This document shows positions 21,905-34,190 of a stretch of DNA of 64,000 bases, in pieces. The first letter of the stretch is position 1; each line of letters begins with the position of its first letter. The translations under genes and the position numbers were made by a program. The stretch lies in assembly GCF_000715075.1 (NCBI RefSeq), contig NC_134082.1, positions 60,723,466-60,787,465 of the forward strand, in the 5' to 3' direction. The DNA is from Nicotiana tabacum (Eukaryota > Streptophyta > Magnoliopsida > Solanales > Solanaceae). The notes under the pieces were generated by a model. That model did not search any database, was not told the origin of the DNA, and saw only the letters and a program-made list of their open reading frames with translations.

Positions 21905-24900
21905 TGTTGATACCCAATTTTTTCCTATATATTTTTTAATATGCAAGATACTTTCAAAACAACATGTGTATGCATGTATAAAAGTGTCCAAATGTTTTAT
22001 TATTTTTACTTATTTTTTTAAAGGGTTTTTATCCAATTTATTTCCCTATTTTTATTCATAAAAAAACAATAATAATTCCCAAAATTATCATTTTTGGTGA
22101 TTCATTTATTGGATTCTCATATTTGTACTAAAATATAGCTAATATATTTTTGCATATTTTTACAAATTTATTTAGCATTTTTTAAAGCTAAATTGCATAT
22201 AATTGCAATATTAGCCCCTTTTAAGATTTAATTACGTTTACATTTATAAAAATTAAGTCCAGTATTTTTAAATTGATAATTATGTGTTATAAATCATTTT
22301 AGTACCTTTAATTTATTTCCAAAAATCAATTTGCTATTTTTTATAATTTTAAAAGGGGAAATTGGCTATTTAAATAATAGCCCAAATTCATTTCAATCAT
22401 AGCCTAAATCCTACCCCAATTTTAACCCAATTCTCAACCCAATTGAACCCATTGGACAAGGCCCAAACCCAGTTTCATAAACTGCCCCACTTACTCGTTT
22501 TAATCCAGGCCGTTGATCACTCAGATCAACGGCCAATAGTCGCCCTTGCCTTAATTAATTCCAAACGACCCCAAAACCCTATCATTTCTCACTTACTTCT
22601 GCCTTAGAATCCCCTTCCTCTCAAACACTCTCTGCAACACCACTCAAACCCTAACCGCCGCCACCCTAATCCGCCCTAATCCATGGCCTTCCGAGGTTCT
22701 CGGAGACCTGTACCGGCCTTCACTGGCTCCTATGTGTTTGTCCTTATGGTTTCAAGGCCAGACTATGAAGAGCTCTGGTCCAGTATTCATTCGATTTTAG
22801 TTCATGTCCCTTCTCCGGTCATCTTTGACCTTTCTCCGGCCGACCATGTTCATTCGAGTTAGACCCTTGACTCTCCTGGTTAGATTAGTAACTTTCGAAG
22901 CCTTTCTCATCTTTTTTGGGTTTTATGAAACCCTAATCTCTAAGGTCTTTCGATTTCTTTTAGATCCACTTTAGATCTATGCTTGCTCTGAACTTTTAAG
23001 CATCTTCTCGAAGTTTCTTCAATTTTGTTTTCAAAAACGACTCTTTGTCTTTTTCTGATTAGGGTTTTTCCTGTTAAGTTATTTCAAAATCTCCTCTCTG
23101 ACTTTTAATATGTTTAATATGTGCGTTTGTTTGTTTAAAATCTTGCTTGACCCGTCTGTTTACCATCTTTCGAACTCGTTGTTGTTGAAAACCCTAAATT
23201 CTTGTGGGTCTCAGTCGGGTTCTAAAAGTTGTTTGTTAGATGGGTGTTTGTTTGGTTAAGTTTTGTTTGATCTATTTTTAGGGCTCAACTATTGTTGAAA
23301 ACCCTGTGGCTTTCGGTCTGAAACTATTCGTTTAAATGCCTAACTCGATTTGAAGTTCCTTGTTTCAGAATCCCTTTTCCTTTATGTGATTCCTCTGACT
23401 CTGGGTTTCTACTATCTTTAAAACTTGACTATGCCTGAAACCCTAACTTTTCAAAAGTTTCTCATTTGTTATTGTGAGACCTTTGCATGCTTCTGATACT
23501 CTATTTTTTTCTTCACTATTGATTCAATGGGACTTGGCCTACTTGATTGATATGCTTCGAATGTTTGCTTTACTACTAGCTTATTTCTGCCACTGTTGCA
23601 TGTTTGTGATTATCTCTTTTGTTTGGCCTCGCATGTCTAATGACCCTCTTCACTTTATTTATATGCTAAAATTTCTTCCTTGATTAATCTTCACCTTGTG
23701 TCTGATTTCTAAAGTTTCCCTTTTATGAACCCTGATTTCACTCGCCCGTTCAAAATTGATTGATTCTTTTCCCTTTATTGTAATATTTATCTTGCTGAAT
23801 CTATTTCCAAAATAAGTATATTCTGTACTTAGACTTGATTACTTACTGAATGCTTGTACTACTTCTTTTATGGCAATAATCAGTCTGTATCTAAATTGAC
23901 CTCTTTCCTTATTTGAATCTATTAAACAATGATTCCTTAATTAAAGGGAATCACCCGTGTAATTAACTCTGACCTATGATTGTTTCCATGTTTGTATCTT
24001 ATTACTTTTCCTTCACTCGTTTTCCAAAAAAAAAAACTATAAATACCCTGCACCCCTTTCTTTCAAAGACACGAACCAATTGAGTTCAAAAACACACACT
24101 TCACTCAAACTCTCTCTCTTTTCTCTGTTACTACTTGTGTTGCTACCTTGTCTAGCCGGCTAAAAGCCAAGGCTAGGCTGTGGGAAACTTGCCTACTTTT
24201 TCTTTCTGCATTTTCTTTCTTTACTGGTATGTCCTAATTACTCTTCCAGCATCAACAACAACATATTTCTTTACTAATTCCTTTACTCTTACCTGTTTTT
24301 TGCTTATGTTTAATCGAATTTCATTATCAAACATGCTATGATCTGCCTTTCTTTTTTCTGAAATAATGTTTTCTCATGTATGAACCCCAATACCCATATC
24401 CCCTATGTGTTTGTATATTGGTTTGAGGGCATGTCAGCATCATACAGTGTTGTGCATGACCTAAACCTGACCCTCTCTGGGTCATATGTTCCACATCCCC
24501 TATGTGTTTGGTATCTTTGGTTGGTTTGGGGCATGACAATATTGAACATTGTTGTGCATGACCCAAACATGATTCCCTGGGATCATAACCTCCATATCCC
24601 CTCTATATGTTTTGTGTTCTGGTTGGTTTATAGGCATGACAACACCATCTATTACTGTGTGTGCCCAAACCCGGTCCCTGCCTAAGGACATATGCTTCTT
24701 GCAATGTATTTCCCAAACCCCTGACCCCTTTGTGCAATTGTTGATTCTGTAATTTTACCTTTACTGCTACTGTTTTCAACTCACCCCTCTCCCCTCTCCC
24801 CTCTCCATTATCCACTCAGTTCTAAATCTCGATTCCTGCACTTCCACCATATTCTTAGACTTAAGTTCTGCCCCTCTTGTGTGAGCCTTGCCTCCCTCTA

Positions 24901-26789
24901 AACTTGGACACATAAGGGCTGGCCTTTCTACACTGCACTCATCTCTATTTGGTTATGCAACTTGGGTGTGAGCACTGCCCGGGGTCCTCTTGAGACCCTT
25001 AGGGAACTTTAACACACTCAAGTTTGAGAAAGGTTCTGAAACAATGACATTTGAGGTGGTTTATTCCATAACTCAGAGAGGAAGTCAAGAATCACGTTTC
25101 CTCTGGTTGTAACTTTTCTTTTGTGCCTCCTTGATGTAATGCATTATCTAGTCTATAATAATTTTGTAATAAACATTTGGGAGCTTGGCTAGTGAAAGGG
25201 GATGGGTAATTATACATGCTCAAGGGTAGATATCACGTCTATAAGATCTAAAATTCCGCATGTTCAATTCTGTAATTTAGATATCATCTGTTGTTCTGCA
25301 TGTTTAATTGTGCATCTAGATACCATGACTATAAGATCCAATTTCATTAAATTCCCGAATGTTCTACATTTAGAGAATATGCCTATAGGACCTAAATTCT
25401 ACAAATTGAATTCCGTATTTAGAGAACCTGTCTATAGGACTTGTCTTAATTTCTGCATTACCACACTTGAACACCATGCTTAGGAACTAACGGGCTAAAA
25501 ATCAGATATCATTTTCAGTACCCCATTTCGTAGAAATCATGCCTATAGGGATACTGCATGCTTCAATTCACGCTCGACTAGATATCATGTCTATAGGAAT
25601 TAAAATGAGCAACACTAGATATCCTGCCTATAGGATCTGAAACCAATTTAAGATCAGTTTGACTCTGAATAAGTTTTTAACAACCTTACTCTTTACTTTA
25701 ACGCGATTTAGAAAGCATGCCTATAAGATCCAAATCGTTCGTCTTCAATTGTTACTGTTTCTCTTCACTCTGAATAGATACCATGTCTATAGGACCTCTC
25801 CTAAACGCTTAGGCAAACCTTAGGTGATAACAACCAAAGAATTGAATCCATCTTTGTTAATTGCTACAACCAGTAGGCAGGCCTGATTCAGACTTCTTAT
25901 CTGAGTTATTTAATAAATTGGTCTTCCTCAACAATTGAAATTTCCCTTACTTTAGTATGTTAAGTCAGACCTTAGATGTATGTTTAAGTCATGCTATTTA
26001 TGTGCTTTGTTTGAGGAGGTATAAATGAGCCTCTTATTTGTTATATTTTCCCCTAACGTGCAGCCCCTATATGTTTTGTATGTCACCTTAGCTTTTTCAC
26101 CTTTAAAACCTAAAATCAGCCTAATATCCCTCCCCTTTAGGAATAATAGTCCTAAACTCCTCCGGGACTGATAGGAAGGGACGGGTAGTAGCATGCAATA
26201 GACATCGAGATCAATCTGCGCTTTAATACCTTAACGGGGTGGGAAGGGTAGATATGGATATGATGACAGGTGCGCTAATGCCACGTGTATCCCCTCTTCT
26301 GAGGAGTGTCATACCGAGTATCGCATTGATGTGATCCATATTATAAATAAACCTAGGACCCTCCCTTTTCCTCTTTTATATCTTCAAGTATTTGTAGAAA
26401 TTATAACCCTTTCTTCTCAAAATTTGTCTTTAATTGTTTTCAAACTCTTATGTGTTTAAACTTAAATCCGCTACTATTTGAGCCTATATTTGTCTATTTG
26501 CTAAATTGTACAAATTCATAATAAACTATCTGGTCGGGAACCACCCTAGTGGATCCTGAGGGGTGCCTAACACCTTCCCCTTAGGATAATTTCAAGCCCT
26601 TACCTGATCTCTAGTTATCAAACAATCTTAGGAGTAGATCTTATAGGTGTCCTAATGCACCTTAAATCATTAGGTGTCAACTCTTCAAAAATGCAAAACC
26701 CAGTTCCCAAAAGGAATGAGTTGTCCCAGACCAAATGTCATAAACCCGATCTCCTGATTGCATAAAGAAGGAAAAAAGGGGGTGCGACA
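21905..26789 (+). repeat. Element C 5' LTR
   Basis: 4885 bp from TGTTGATACCC to GGGTGCGACA. It contains three diverged tandem copies of a roughly 110-bp unit (CATATCCCCTATGTGTTTG) at about 24385-24670. It also holds an irregular series of nine CATGyCTATAGGAyC-type motifs at about 25229-25800. A short ATG frame at 22683, after CT-rich leader-like DNA, recurs in the 3' LTR but is interrupted here. Confidence 0.9.
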
Positions 26790-26792
26790 ACA

Positions 26793-26810
26793 TGGCGACT
26801 TTGCCGGGGA
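26793..26810 (+). other. Element C primer-binding site
   Basis: TGGCGACTTTGCCGGGGA follows the LTR end by three bases. It resembles the TGGCGACTCTGCTGGGGA-like site of Ogre/Tat elements, described as complementary to tRNA-Arg (family knowledge from memory). Confidence 0.75.
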
Positions 26811-28200
26811 TATTTAGGCTTTTACCATTTCAGGCTGTTATTGTGAATTTATTCCTCTTTATGTGCAATTACTTGTTTAATTGCTTTAAGCATTCAATTT
26901 CCTTTTCAACTGCAAAACCGACTTGTCTTCTTTGTGTCTTTCCTTTACTATTGCTTTAAATTATGAAACTGTTGTATTTACTGCTTTCTTAATGTGCAAA
27001 TACATGTCAACATGCTTTTAATTATTGCATAACCATGCTCAACATCACACTCCACTCGTGCCAAACAAAATACCATAGCCACGCTTATAATGAGTGGTTG
27101 CGCTCTTCTTATATTATTACCCCTAAATCTGGAAAAGGCATATTTGCGGTAAAACCAGTCGATCAACAGTGTAGTCGACGGTTCCGTGCCTTTCCCCCTT
27201 TGAGTTGTCCACTCAAGGGTACCAGTCTAAAACCCCATAGAAACCTTACTATATTCAAGTTATGCATGCATCATGGTCAAACCTAGCCGGGTCAGTTATA
27301 TTGTCCACATAATGATCCCTTTAGGATAGCCTTGACCAAAGTCCACTGGGTTTCCTAAACCCAAACGGACATCACCACGTTCTGTGCATTTATTTGGAGA
27401 ACTAAATGCTTCATGCTAATTGTTGATATTAAATAGTCGAGTCCGGTAGGGGTATGGTCTTAACCCTTTTGTTTTGTAGAAAATGAACGAGGTCCCCAGC
27501 ATCGGTATGGTTAGCACACCCTCACTCTTGATAAAATGGTGGAAGAGTCTTCCATCGAATGACAAAATCAATGAGTGGAAGGAGAGGGCCGCCAAAGCTA
27601 GCGAAAAGTTGGAATATCTGGAATACAGTCTGCTGAGTTGGAAGGAAAAGTGAGGAAGAGAGTTATCGACTGCCAAAACACTAAGGGAAACAAAGGAGAA
27701 CACCTGGCAAAGGCATTTTTACTGGTGAACCTACGGGATCTGGAGGATTTGATTAACGAGAGCATTCAACCTGAGGAAGGTCCTTATGGGACGAAATAGA
27801 TAGGAGTTTATCTTTTCGCTTTATAAATTGTACTAAGGCCAATGACCATTAGTGATTTTTATTTCCTGTTTATTTAGTGTCAATTTGGGATTCGTCTACT
27901 TTTTACCAATGAAATGAGACATTTAGCATCCTAAATTCTCCAAATCAATTTGTCGCTAGGCTTACCTCGGGCACAAAGAGATTCCCAAATTAGGACACGT
28001 CTTACATTCCGCACTATGTGTTTAAATATTGCAACCTTTATTATGATCCTCATTAACTTGTTACCTTTTTGTTTTTACTCTTTGTTTTATTATTCCCCTC
28101 CCCAAAGGTTAGTTCGTGCCCTCTGGCAACATTATCCTATTCCACGAGATCCAAGGGCCCTCCACCCACTCCTTCTCTTAGTCCTGTCACAAATAAGAAC
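26811..28200 (+). other. Element C leader and 5' internal region
   Basis: Mostly non-coding. A short frame begins at 27484 (MNEVPSIGMVSTPSLLIKWW) and soon meets stops. Ogre elements can carry an extra ORF upstream of gag, and this may be its remnant, but I cannot show it. Confidence 0.4.
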
Positions 28201-28208
28201 AAAGGGAA

Positions 28209-29845
28209 GATGGAAGATTTGAACAACGTCAGAAGGGAGAATGCAACTGAATGGGTAGAGGCCACCAATGGTCATGGTACTCAGGTTCCTAAGGAAAATG
28301 CATCCCAACTTGAACAAAAACTGTTGAAATTCCAAGAAGAACTTGATCAGGTTCGGAATCTGGCAAGTCTGTGATTTTCCCTTACCACTCCAGATATCAA
28401 TTTTCCAAATGCTCAGAACCCTATACCTCCACAGAATATCCCAAAGCAACAGAACCATCCTACTCCTCACCATCACTACAACACCTGCCATACCTCAAAC
28501 AATACCCCGTTACTCATACCAGAACTCCAAAACTCCACAAATGACCACTTTCACACCCACAATAACACCCCTATCTACGTGGAGACCATGCGACACTCCA
28601 CCTAACCCATCTCAAGCACACCCGAGTCTGATGATAAGGACTTGCTCATCAGGAACCTGGTCGAAGAACTTAAGAAATTGACTAGCTAGATTCAAGGCGT
28701 CGAAGGAAGTAAGAGAATTAAAGGGCTAAACTATGAAGATCTTTGCATACAGCCCGGCGTCGAACTTCCCGAGGGGTACAAACCTTCGAAGTTCGAAATG
28801 TTTGATGGTACATGGGATCCAAGGGTCCATTTGAGAATGTACTGTGACAAGCTGGTTGGAGTAGGGAAAGACGAGCGAATCTGCATGAAGCTTTTCATGA
28901 GGAGTTTAAAGGGAGATGCTTTATCTTGGTACATTAGCCAAGATCCAAAGAAGTGGTCAAACTGGGTAGGCATGGCATCCGACTTTATGAACAGGTTCAA
29001 GTTTAATACAGAGAATGCTCTTGACGTGTTCTATATTCAAAATCTAAAGAAGAAGCCCACAGAAACATTTCGCGAGTATGCTACTCGCTGGAGGTCCGAA
29101 GCTTCTAAGGTCAGACCTGCCTTAGAAGAGGAATAGATGAACAAATTCTTTGTCCGGGCTCAGGACCCGCAATATTATGAAAGATTAATGATGATTGAGA
29201 GCCACAAATTTTCCGACATTATCAAACTGGGAGAAATGATCGAAGAGGGCTTAAAAAGCGGTATGGTTACAAACTTCGAGGCCTTGCAAGCTACAAATAA
29301 GTCTTACAGTTCGATGGTGTGTCCAAGAAAAGGGACGTAGGGGCCGTAATGGTTGCATAGAGAACCAAATCTCCTATCAAATACCAAACTTACCCAATAC
29401 CTCCACTCACATATCAACCAACTCCAAACTACCAAGCACCATCACCCGCATACCAAGATCCACCACCCACTTATCAATCACCTCTGCCTCCCACATACCA
29501 GCCCACTTTTGGCCCAGATATTCCCAGCCCGCACATGTCAACCAAACCTACAATACTTAACCATCCCACTATCAATCACCTCTTGCACGCCAAAATTTCC
29601 CTAAACATCGACCAAATTTTGATCGCAGACCCCCAAAACAATATAGAGCCATTGCTGAACCTATTGACCAGTTATACGAGAGACTTAAAATTGCTGGTTA
29701 TGTTACCCCCATCCTTGTTGCAACCCCTAAGAACCCTTCCCAGTGGGTTAACCCAAACAAATCATATGCCTACCACTCCGGCATGAAGGGGCACACCATC
29801 AATAAATGTCGTTCTCTAAAAGATAAGTTCCAGCCTTTGATCTAT
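28209..29845 (+). pseudogene. Element C gag pseudogene
   Basis: Structural polyprotein of the retrotransposon particle. A coiled-coil-like start (EQKLLKFQEELDQVRNL) ends at a stop at 28372. The main gag domain is open at 28798-29136 (FDGTWDPRVHLRMYCDKL ... GDALSWY ... FREYATRWRSEA) and, after a stop, at 29137-29340 (ERLMMIESHKFSDIIKLGEM). A proline/glutamine-rich part then shifts frame, and the knuckle-like region YHSGMKGHTINKC appears near 29775-29815. The reading changes frame several times, so the copy cannot make full-length Gag. Confidence 0.8.
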
Positions 29846-31039
29846 AACAAGATTATTGTGGCAAAAGAACCCATTCCAAATGTCCGCAATAACCCCCTAC
29901 CAGACCATAAGGGTGGAGGTATTCACATGATTGAAATAGAGGATTATTGGGATCCCGAGGGATCAATCAGGTTGATCGCTGAAGAAGATGACCCAAAGAA
30001 GCCAATAGTTACTCTTAATCCGATCATAATCCAGATTCAGCCATCTGGGGACGCTAAGGTAAATATGTCTGTGTTGCTTGAATTTGAAGCAACGTCATCC
30101 ACAAAGACACTAATGCCAATTGAGGTTGAATTCGTATATCTGGCAAATGCACCTACACCGTTTGAAGTTGCAGTCTTGCCGCCCAAGGCATATGCTCCGT
30201 TCAGAGTAAGGATAGCCACGCTGATCCCAGTGGCGATGTCAACCACGATACCATTCCATACAAAGGTTGTACCCTGGTACTATATAGTTGAGGCAAGGAG
30301 GAAAGGCAAGGTCAGGTTCGAAGAGATTATTGTCGCATAGGGTATGATGAGAACTGGTGGGGTTTATACCTCGGAACACCTAGCCGAGTCAAGCAAGCAG
30401 GCCTCCAATTGGCCATCCATTATTGAGACAGGTTCAGACGATCTTTGGAGAAAGATACAAGCCAAAGAATACTCTGTCATTGACCAATTGAACAAAACGC
30501 GGACGCAAATCTCTATTCTTGCTTTACTATAAAACTCCGAGGCACACACAAATGCTCTGCTAAATGTACTAAGTGAGGCATACGTACCAAGAAACATCAC
30601 TGGCGGAGAAATGGCTAACATGGTAAGACAAGTGTTGGAGAGCCATAAGATCACTTTTCACGAGGATGAGCTACCACCTGAAGGGTCGGGACACAACAAA
30701 GCACTGCACATCACTATGCAATGCGAGGACTACTTCATCACCAGGATCCTGATCGACGGGGGTTCCAGTCTTAACATTTGTCCACTGGTAACACTCAATA
30801 AGTTGGGTAAGGGACTGCACGAGATAAAGGACGGAGCCATCAATGTGAAAGCTTTCGATAGTTCTCAAAGGTCCACCATTGGGGAGATTAGTCTATGCTT
30901 GCAAATGGGGCCAACATGGTTCGACGTTGATTTCCAGGTGATAGATGTGCCATCATCTTACAATTTGCTGTTGGGTCGGCTATGGATCCATGGCACTAGG
31001 GACGTAGCATCGACACTGCATCAGGTAGTAAAATTCTAA
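29846..31039 (+). pseudogene. Element C gag C-terminus and aspartic protease region
   Basis: Open at 29783-30340, 30344-30532 and 30611-31039, separated by single stops. The last segment holds the protease: ILIDGGSSLNICP (active-site Asp followed by GGSS), then NLLLGRLWIHGT and STLHQVVKF, which match the end of Ogre-type proteases. This enzyme would cleave the polyprotein. Two in-frame stops, at about 30338 and 30530, break the reading frame. Confidence 0.75.
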
Positions 31040-31119
31040 TGGAATCATCAAGAGGTGATCATTCACGGCGACAAGAGTAACCCAACAGTTGCCAGACCAT
31101 TCCGACAATCGAAGGGAGA

Positions 31120-31608
31120 ATGAAGCTAGACGGAGAGACTTACCATCACATTGAACGGGTAAATGCTGTTGACAAAGACATGTGGTGGGATAACAAGATC
31201 GAGAGTATACTGAATTGGAGTGGGTACGAACCTGGAAAGGGGCTCGGCAAGAACCTCCAAGGAATTGCTAAGCCCATAAAACTCAAGAAGTATGGCACTA
31301 CTTTCGGTCTAGCATATGATTACACCTGGGAAGAATTCAACAACTGGTCGCCACCATGGCGCGGTCCTTACTATCCACTAGAGCAGCCAATACCGCATTT
31401 GGAGCAGACCTTCCAACAGGCTGACATCATTTATGGATCAGACGAAGAAGAAGCACTGGCAACGGTGAAGAACTTTTTCCTAGAAGACAATAACAAGGAC
31501 TGTTGTGTTGTTCTCGAGGAGGAGGAGGAGGAAGGCCCTTCCATACAGACTATGAGCAGAGGGGCACGCCTTAATAACTGGACCATCAGGACAACTAGAG
31601 CCCAGTGA
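31120..31608 (+). pseudogene. Element C G-patch domain segment
   Basis: A 162-codon frame following the protease. Residues about 27-55 are ILNWSGYEPGKGLGKNLQGI, a G-patch (glycine-rich, RNA-binding) motif. It is followed by TFGLAYDYTWEEFNNW and an acidic Glu-rich tail. A G-patch next to the protease is typical of the Ogre lineage. It ends at a TGA just before an AT-rich gap. Confidence 0.75.
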
Positions 31609-31822
31609 GCCTCGGGGTAGCAAGGCTAAACAAGCATCATGCACTATTTTATTTACTAAATGATTTTCTTTTAGCATTCTCTCAATTTCCGCAATAAGAT
31701 CTCCAAATGTTCAAAACAGTTATGCAATTTATCAAAGCATTTTGACTTTTCTTATAAATTAACACTCATTATCATTTTCTCTCATTACTTTACTTATACA
31801 GTATTACTATTACTTATCTTGA
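31609..31822 (+). other. Element C non-coding gap, candidate Ogre intron
   Basis: About 210 AT-rich bases with stops, lying between the G-patch frame and a frame reopening with NEPMTMTCNET. Ogre elements are known to carry an intron between the protease and RT parts, and position and composition fit. Splice sites were not fixed. Confidence 0.45.
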
Positions 31823-32385
31823 TGAACCAATGACTATGACATGCAATGAGACAGCGCAACAAACAGACATGGATTTAGAGGAAAATGATAGAGAAGCACA
31901 AACATTGGCACGAGAAGTTATCATTTGCAGTATTGGGGTATCGCACCACAGTCCGCACATCAACCGGGGCAACCCCCTATATGTTGGTTTATGGTACAGA
32001 GGCAGTGGTAGAAATCCCTTCCCTAAGGATCATACAAGAAGCCGAGCTCGACGACACAGAATGGGTAAAAAGTCATAATGAACAACTAGCCCTTATAGAC
32101 GGAAAAAGAATAAATGCAGTTTGCCATGGTCAACTTTATCAGAATAGAATGTCCAGAGCCTTCAACAAAAGAGTCAAGCCGAGACGGTTCGCACCGGGGC
32201 AACTGGTGTTAAAGAAAATTTTCCCGCATCAAGATGAAGCCAAAGGGAAGTTCTCTCCCAACTGGCAGGGTCCATACATGGTTCACTGGGTTCTGACAGG
32301 AGAAGCCCTCATACTCGCAGAAATAGACGGAGAAGTTTGGCCAAAATCGATCAATTCAGATGCAGTCAAGCATTACTATGTGTAA
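31823..32385 (+). pseudogene. Element C RT N-terminal stub fused to integrase C-terminus
   Basis: The frame opens with MTMTCNETAQQTDMDLEEN, normally upstream of RT. Near 31870-31885 it changes directly to integrase text: HWHEKLSFAVLGYRTT, GATPYMLVYGTEAV, and ending with FSPNWQGPYMV and KHYYV. RT, RNase H and the catalytic D,D(35)E part of integrase are absent, pointing to one internal deletion of several kb. The integrase tail (31885-32385, 166 codons) is still open. Confidence 0.8.
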
Positions 32386-33080
32386 TTTTCATGTTTTCCT
32401 CATCGATGTAATTGAGCTAATGCTTGACCTGATTCCCGTTTAAGAGGGGATACGTAGGCAACCCTATTGGTTCGGTCACAATTCAATAAAAAGTTCATTC
32501 CCCCCCCCCCCCCCGCAACTCAAAATTCCGAAGTAATTTCAGTCAATCGCCACAAGCAACCGTCAGAAGCGTCAACTCATCAAACTGGGGCAGAATTTTG
32601 AGGAGGACCCTCAAAATTCCGTAGCAGGAGAGGTTGCAATGTCCTGAACTACGTCGCAGTCGTCGGTTCATCTAAAAATTATTTTAATTATAAACTTATG
32701 TCATACTTTCACAAAATCATGCCTATTTATTATTGAAATTGATTTGTTTAGCAACGCTACCCCAACGATACATGCAGTATCACCGGATCAAAGCCAAACA
32801 GGTCAAGCAAAGCCAACGGGGATACGAACTAACTCCATCCTTTTGCAAAACTCACAATTTTTCTTTGAATGCAGGCACTTGGAATGCAAAACCATCAAAC
32901 ATACTATACACTCACGAGATAAACGTTGTTCAGGAATACAACTCTTAGAACCGTTTCATTTATTCACATTTGCTATCCACACACAATAGTGTCCCCAGCA
33001 GGAACAATGTCCCCAGCAGTCACAATATTGCAATTTGCTATCAGCTAAGAAAGCTTATTACCATTTGCCATTTTATTTCT

Positions 33081-33385
33081 TGCATAAGGCTACTATTCCG
33101 CCTTCCAAGATTAAACGATGTCTCCATCTGCATTTTCGCATTGCATAAGGCTACTATTCTGCCTTCCGAGACTAAATGCTGTCTCCATCTGCATTTCCGC
33201 ATTGCATGAGGCTACTATTCTGCCTTCCGAGACTAAACGCTGTCTCCATATGCATTTTCGCATTGCATAAGGCTACTATTCTACCTTCCGAGACTAAACG
33301 CTGTCTCCATCTGCATTTTCGCATTACATAAGGCTACTATTATACCTTCCGAGGTTAAGCTCTAACTCAATCTGCATCTACATGG
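33081..33385 (+). repeat. Five tandem 61-bp repeats in element C 3' UTR
   Basis: Units beginning TGCATAAGGCTACTATTC start at 33081, 33142, 33203, 33264 and 33325, an exact 61-bp period. Each contains CTTCCGAGACTAAACG and CTGTCTCCATCTGCATTTT with few changes. Confidence 0.9.
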
Positions 33386-33840
33386 CTGAAAGATCGCCAC
33401 CAACTGCATTGCATGGTTGAAAGATTGCTATATCTACATCTCATGGGCTGAAAGATCGCTACCTACCGTATTGCATGGCTAAAAGATCGCCGCATGGCTG
33501 AAAGATCGCCACTTATTGCATCTCATGAGATGAAAGATCGCCACACACTACACTTCATAGGCTGAAAGATCACCAAATTATCCAAATGCGTCATCGTTCG
33601 GAGGTACCATTTTCATAGCCCGAGAACACCATGTCATGGCCTGAGGATCCCTTTTAGTTTTTTGCATATCATTATTCAAAGGCATCATGGTTCGGAGGCA
33701 CCATCCTCACAGCCCGAGAGCATCATTTCATGGTATGTGAATCCTTTATTGCACACTTCATGGCCCGGGACATCATGGTCTAAGGACATCATTCTCATCA
33801 TCCGAAGACAACATTCATGGTCTGACGGGAATGTGCATCA
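33386..33840 (+). repeat. Second repeat series in element C 3' UTR
   Basis: About seven copies of CATGGCTGAAAGATCGCCAC-type units run to about 33575. They are followed by GTTCGGAGGCACCAT and CAGCCCGAGAGCATCAT words to about 33835. Diverged and irregular, but clearly repetitive. Confidence 0.7.
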
Positions 33841-34177
33841 TGTTTAAATTTACGCACAATATATGCTTGTATTGCCTATTTGCAGGTAAACCAGCTAGCA
33901 ACGGCCAACTCGGCAGGACTGATCCCGCTCCAGTTCCCGCAACCCTATCAGACCTTAACCATTCACCACGTCCTGGATATTGAGTCCGTTCTTAAAAAGT
34001 CTCCATCGGCATACTCCGCCAACGGATCCTGAACTACATCTGGCCTGATTCCTGTAAAACCAAGGATATGTAGGAAACTCAGAAGCTAGGGCATGACCTA
34101 AACCTCTCCGAACCGTTCCGCTCGGTCAAAATTGGCCATCATATCTTTACCCGACAACTCTTTCATCCTTCCCGGGT

Positions 34178-34187
34178 AAAGAGGGGC
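34178..34187 (+). other. Element C polypurine tract
   Basis: AAAGAGGGGC lies three bases before the 3' LTR start, TGTTGAAACCC at 34191. Confidence 0.75.
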
Positions 34188-34190
34188 AGT

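Noticed and set aside
24336..24691. Overlapping frames on both strands in the Ogre-like LTR
   Set aside because: They follow the roughly 110-bp LTR repeats and occur on both strands. They are not kept as a protein in the second LTR.
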